A stretch of 7,790 bases of DNA from Candidatus Auribacterota bacterium. Its GTDB lineage: Bacteria; Auribacterota; JAFGBW01; JAFGJP01. The first letter of the stretch is position 1; each line of letters opens with the position of its first letter. Position numbers and translations under genes: made by a program. The stretch lies in contig JAFGJP010000218.1 of NCBI GenBank assembly GCA_016929035.1, forward strand, positions 1 to 7,790. Direction: 5' to 3'. Shown in pieces: positions 6,715 through 7,790 of this stretch. The notes under the pieces are model-generated. The model worked only from the letters and a program-made list of their open reading frames with translations, ran no database searches and had not been told where the DNA came from.

Positions 6715-6765
6715 TTTTCTTTCCGTCTTCGCGAGTAACCTTTATTAAAATGGCTAATGTCGCTG

Positions 6766-6796
6766 AAAAAACTACCCCGAGCCTTTCTCATGGGCA
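6766..6796 (-). terminator. Rho-independent terminator after the permease-EIIA gene
   Basis: Fourteen nt past the stop codon, the minus strand forms TGCCC (6796-6792), a bulged A, TGAG (6790-6787), loop AAAGG, then CTCG and GGGTA (6781-6773). This is a 9-bp stem with two G-U pairs. It is followed by G and six T (6771-6766). It separates the permease transcript from ogg. Confidence 0.78.
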
Positions 6797-6809
6797 CTTT
6801 CTTGCATAG

Positions 6810-7790
6810 TTAGCGTCTTCTTTTTCCCAAAAGCACCGTGTCGCGCAGAGCCTCGACGTCTCTTGCGCTGAGCCATCTTTTCTCAAAAAGAGGGTCCTGG
6901 ACGATCTGGGCGATGGCGGCCAGAGCACGAAGATGGAAATTTCTTTCATCGCGCGTTCCGGCCAGGACAAAAATAGTATGGACGCTCGGAGCGTTTTCGG
7001 AAAACCAGACCCCTTCCCGGCATCTCGCAAGGAGAATGTCAAATGCGTGTTCGCCGTCTATGATGATATGAGGAATAGCTAGGTTGGGGGTAAGGACGGT
7101 TGTGCTTTCTTTTTCTCTATCCTGGAGCATCTGAAAAAGAATGGCTGGGAGCATCTGGAGAGATGGCGCCAGATGCTGGGAGGCGGTGTGAAAGAACTCG
7201 TCGATTTTTAAGGGGCCTTCTATATCGAGGACAATGCTTTTTTCAATGATCCTGTCAAAACGGTCCTTTGTGATGTCGTCTCTTTCCCGGATGATGTCTT
7301 TGAGCTCGGTTTCCAGGGAATGCGTTGCCAGCTCTTTAGCGGTCACGCGTTGGATCAGGTGGAGAAGCGCATATTCTCTTGTCGTCCGTATCCGGCCGTA
7401 AAACCAGTAGGCAAAAAGGCCGCAGAGAACCAGCATGATGCTGATGAGAAGAGCTTCTTTTCCCATCTCAAACAAGATGAAGACAAAAAAGAGTATCCCT
7501 GTGATCTGAACCCAGGGATAAAGAGGACCCCGAAAGCTTGGCTGATAGTTCTGAAGGCGGGATTCCCTGAGAATGATCACGGAGAGATTGGAAAAGATGA
7601 ACGTCAGGATAAGAACTGTTGAAGCCGCTTCAACAAGGATTTTGATCTTGAGAAACAAAGAAATGATAATAAAAGTTCCTGTTATGATGATGGCCACATG
7701 AGGAGTCTGGAATCTTTCATTGATTTTCCCAAAGCTTTCAGGAAGAAGCCCGTCACGGCTGAGTGCCAGCGGATACCGTGAGGCGGCCAT
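6810..7790 (-). CDS. APC-superfamily permease with C-terminal PTS EIIA (type 2) domain, N-terminus cut off by the window edge
   Basis: Inner-membrane amino-acid/polyamine/organocation-type transporter carrying a phosphotransferase-like regulatory domain on its cytoplasmic tail. The visible 326 residues begin with AASRYPLALSRDGLLPESFGKIN, the conserved APC segment after TM8, so the first Met is probably internal and the gene continues past the right edge. Four TM helices follow at ~32-49, 51-74, 93-109 and 112-131 (TM9-12). A charged, probably helical linker spans ~137-185 (LLHLIQRVTAKELATHSLETE). The EIIA domain (~188-322) contains LTPNLAIPH, where His241 matches the phospho-accepting His of EIIA-Fru/EIIA-Ntr proteins. 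FHLRALAAIAQIV (285-297) matches the conserved HL-x-x-L segment. No EIIB or EIIC is nearby, so a regulatory role is more likely than sugar transport. The substrate is unknown. A terminator lies 14 nt past the stop. Confidence 0.9.
   Translation of the reverse strand: MAASRYPLALSRDGLLPESFGKINERFQTPHVAIIITGTFIIISLFLKIKILVEAASTVLILTFIFSNLSVIILRESRLQNYQPSFRGPLYPWVQITGILFFVFILFEMGKEALLISIMLVLCGLFAYWFYGRIRTTREYALLHLIQRVTAKELATHSLETELKDIIRERDDITKDRFDRIIEKSIVLDIEGPLKIDEFFHTASQHLAPSLQMLPAILFQMLQDREKESTTVLTPNLAIPHIIIDGEHAFDILLARCREGVWFSENAPSVHTIFVLAGTRDERNFHLRALAAIAQIVQDPLFEKRWLSARDVEALRDTVLLGKRRR

Larger units (their letters stand above)
6419..6765. other. Gene-free interval between terminator and ogg
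   Basis: About 350 bases with no convincing gene on either strand. The longest plus-strand frame (6570-6809) crosses a GC-rich palindromic block and the neighbour's terminator and has no recognisable domain. A minus-strand frame starting at 6536 runs out of phase into ogg. The interval holds a hairpin (TGTCC 6575-6579 with GGACA 6585-6589), the palindromic block 6626-6661, a 14-bp tandem repeat 6687-6714 and the ogg -10 box. A small RNA is possible, but no known family was recognised. Confidence 0.6.

Noticed and set aside
6570..6809. Plus-strand 79-codon frame in the intergenic interval
   Set aside because: It runs through the palindromic block, the tandem repeat and the opposite-strand terminator, and has no recognisable domain or ribosome binding site.

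Overview
The window holds six protein-coding genes, all on the minus strand, so transcription runs from right to left. Base composition is moderate, and spacing within the main cluster is tight. The organism is a diderm (Gram-negative type) bacterium, because the window encodes a complete tripartite efflux system with an outer-membrane channel. I cannot fix the phylum from sequence alone. Three hints point away from enterobacteria and towards spirochaetes, Omnitrophota, Nitrospirota or similar deep-branching or uncultured lineages: an adaptor without an alpha-hairpin (as in Borrelia BesA), an Ogg2-type 8-oxoguanine glycosylase of the kind known from archaea and deep-branching bacteria, and short palindromic and tandem repeats between genes.

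Right edge to about 6810: the C-terminal part of an APC-superfamily permease whose cytoplasmic tail is a PTS EIIA (type 2) domain. It is followed by a good intrinsic terminator. From 6765 to 6419 lies a gene-free stretch of about 350 bases with a GC-rich palindromic cluster, a 14-bp tandem duplication, a small hairpin, and a promoter-like -10 box just ahead of the next gene. From 6418 to 5774 is ogg, an Ogg2-family N-glycosylase/DNA lyase.

From 5735 to the left edge is one apparent operon: promoter and palindromic operator, MarR-family repressor, TolC-like outer-membrane factor, lipoprotein membrane-fusion protein, then an RND (AcrB-like) permease that runs off the left edge. The gaps are 15 nt, then a stop/start overlap (TGATG), then 41 nt. 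The MarR protein most likely represses its own operon through the 23-bp inverted repeat that covers the predicted transcription start, and would release it when a ligand binds. The three other products would form a proton-driven pump spanning both membranes.

Nothing here is a clearly new system. The points most worth a second look are the hairpin-less adaptor, the permease-EIIA fusion, the operator with three half-sites, and the three octamer repeats that occupy the place where a ribosome binding site would be expected ahead of the RND gene.
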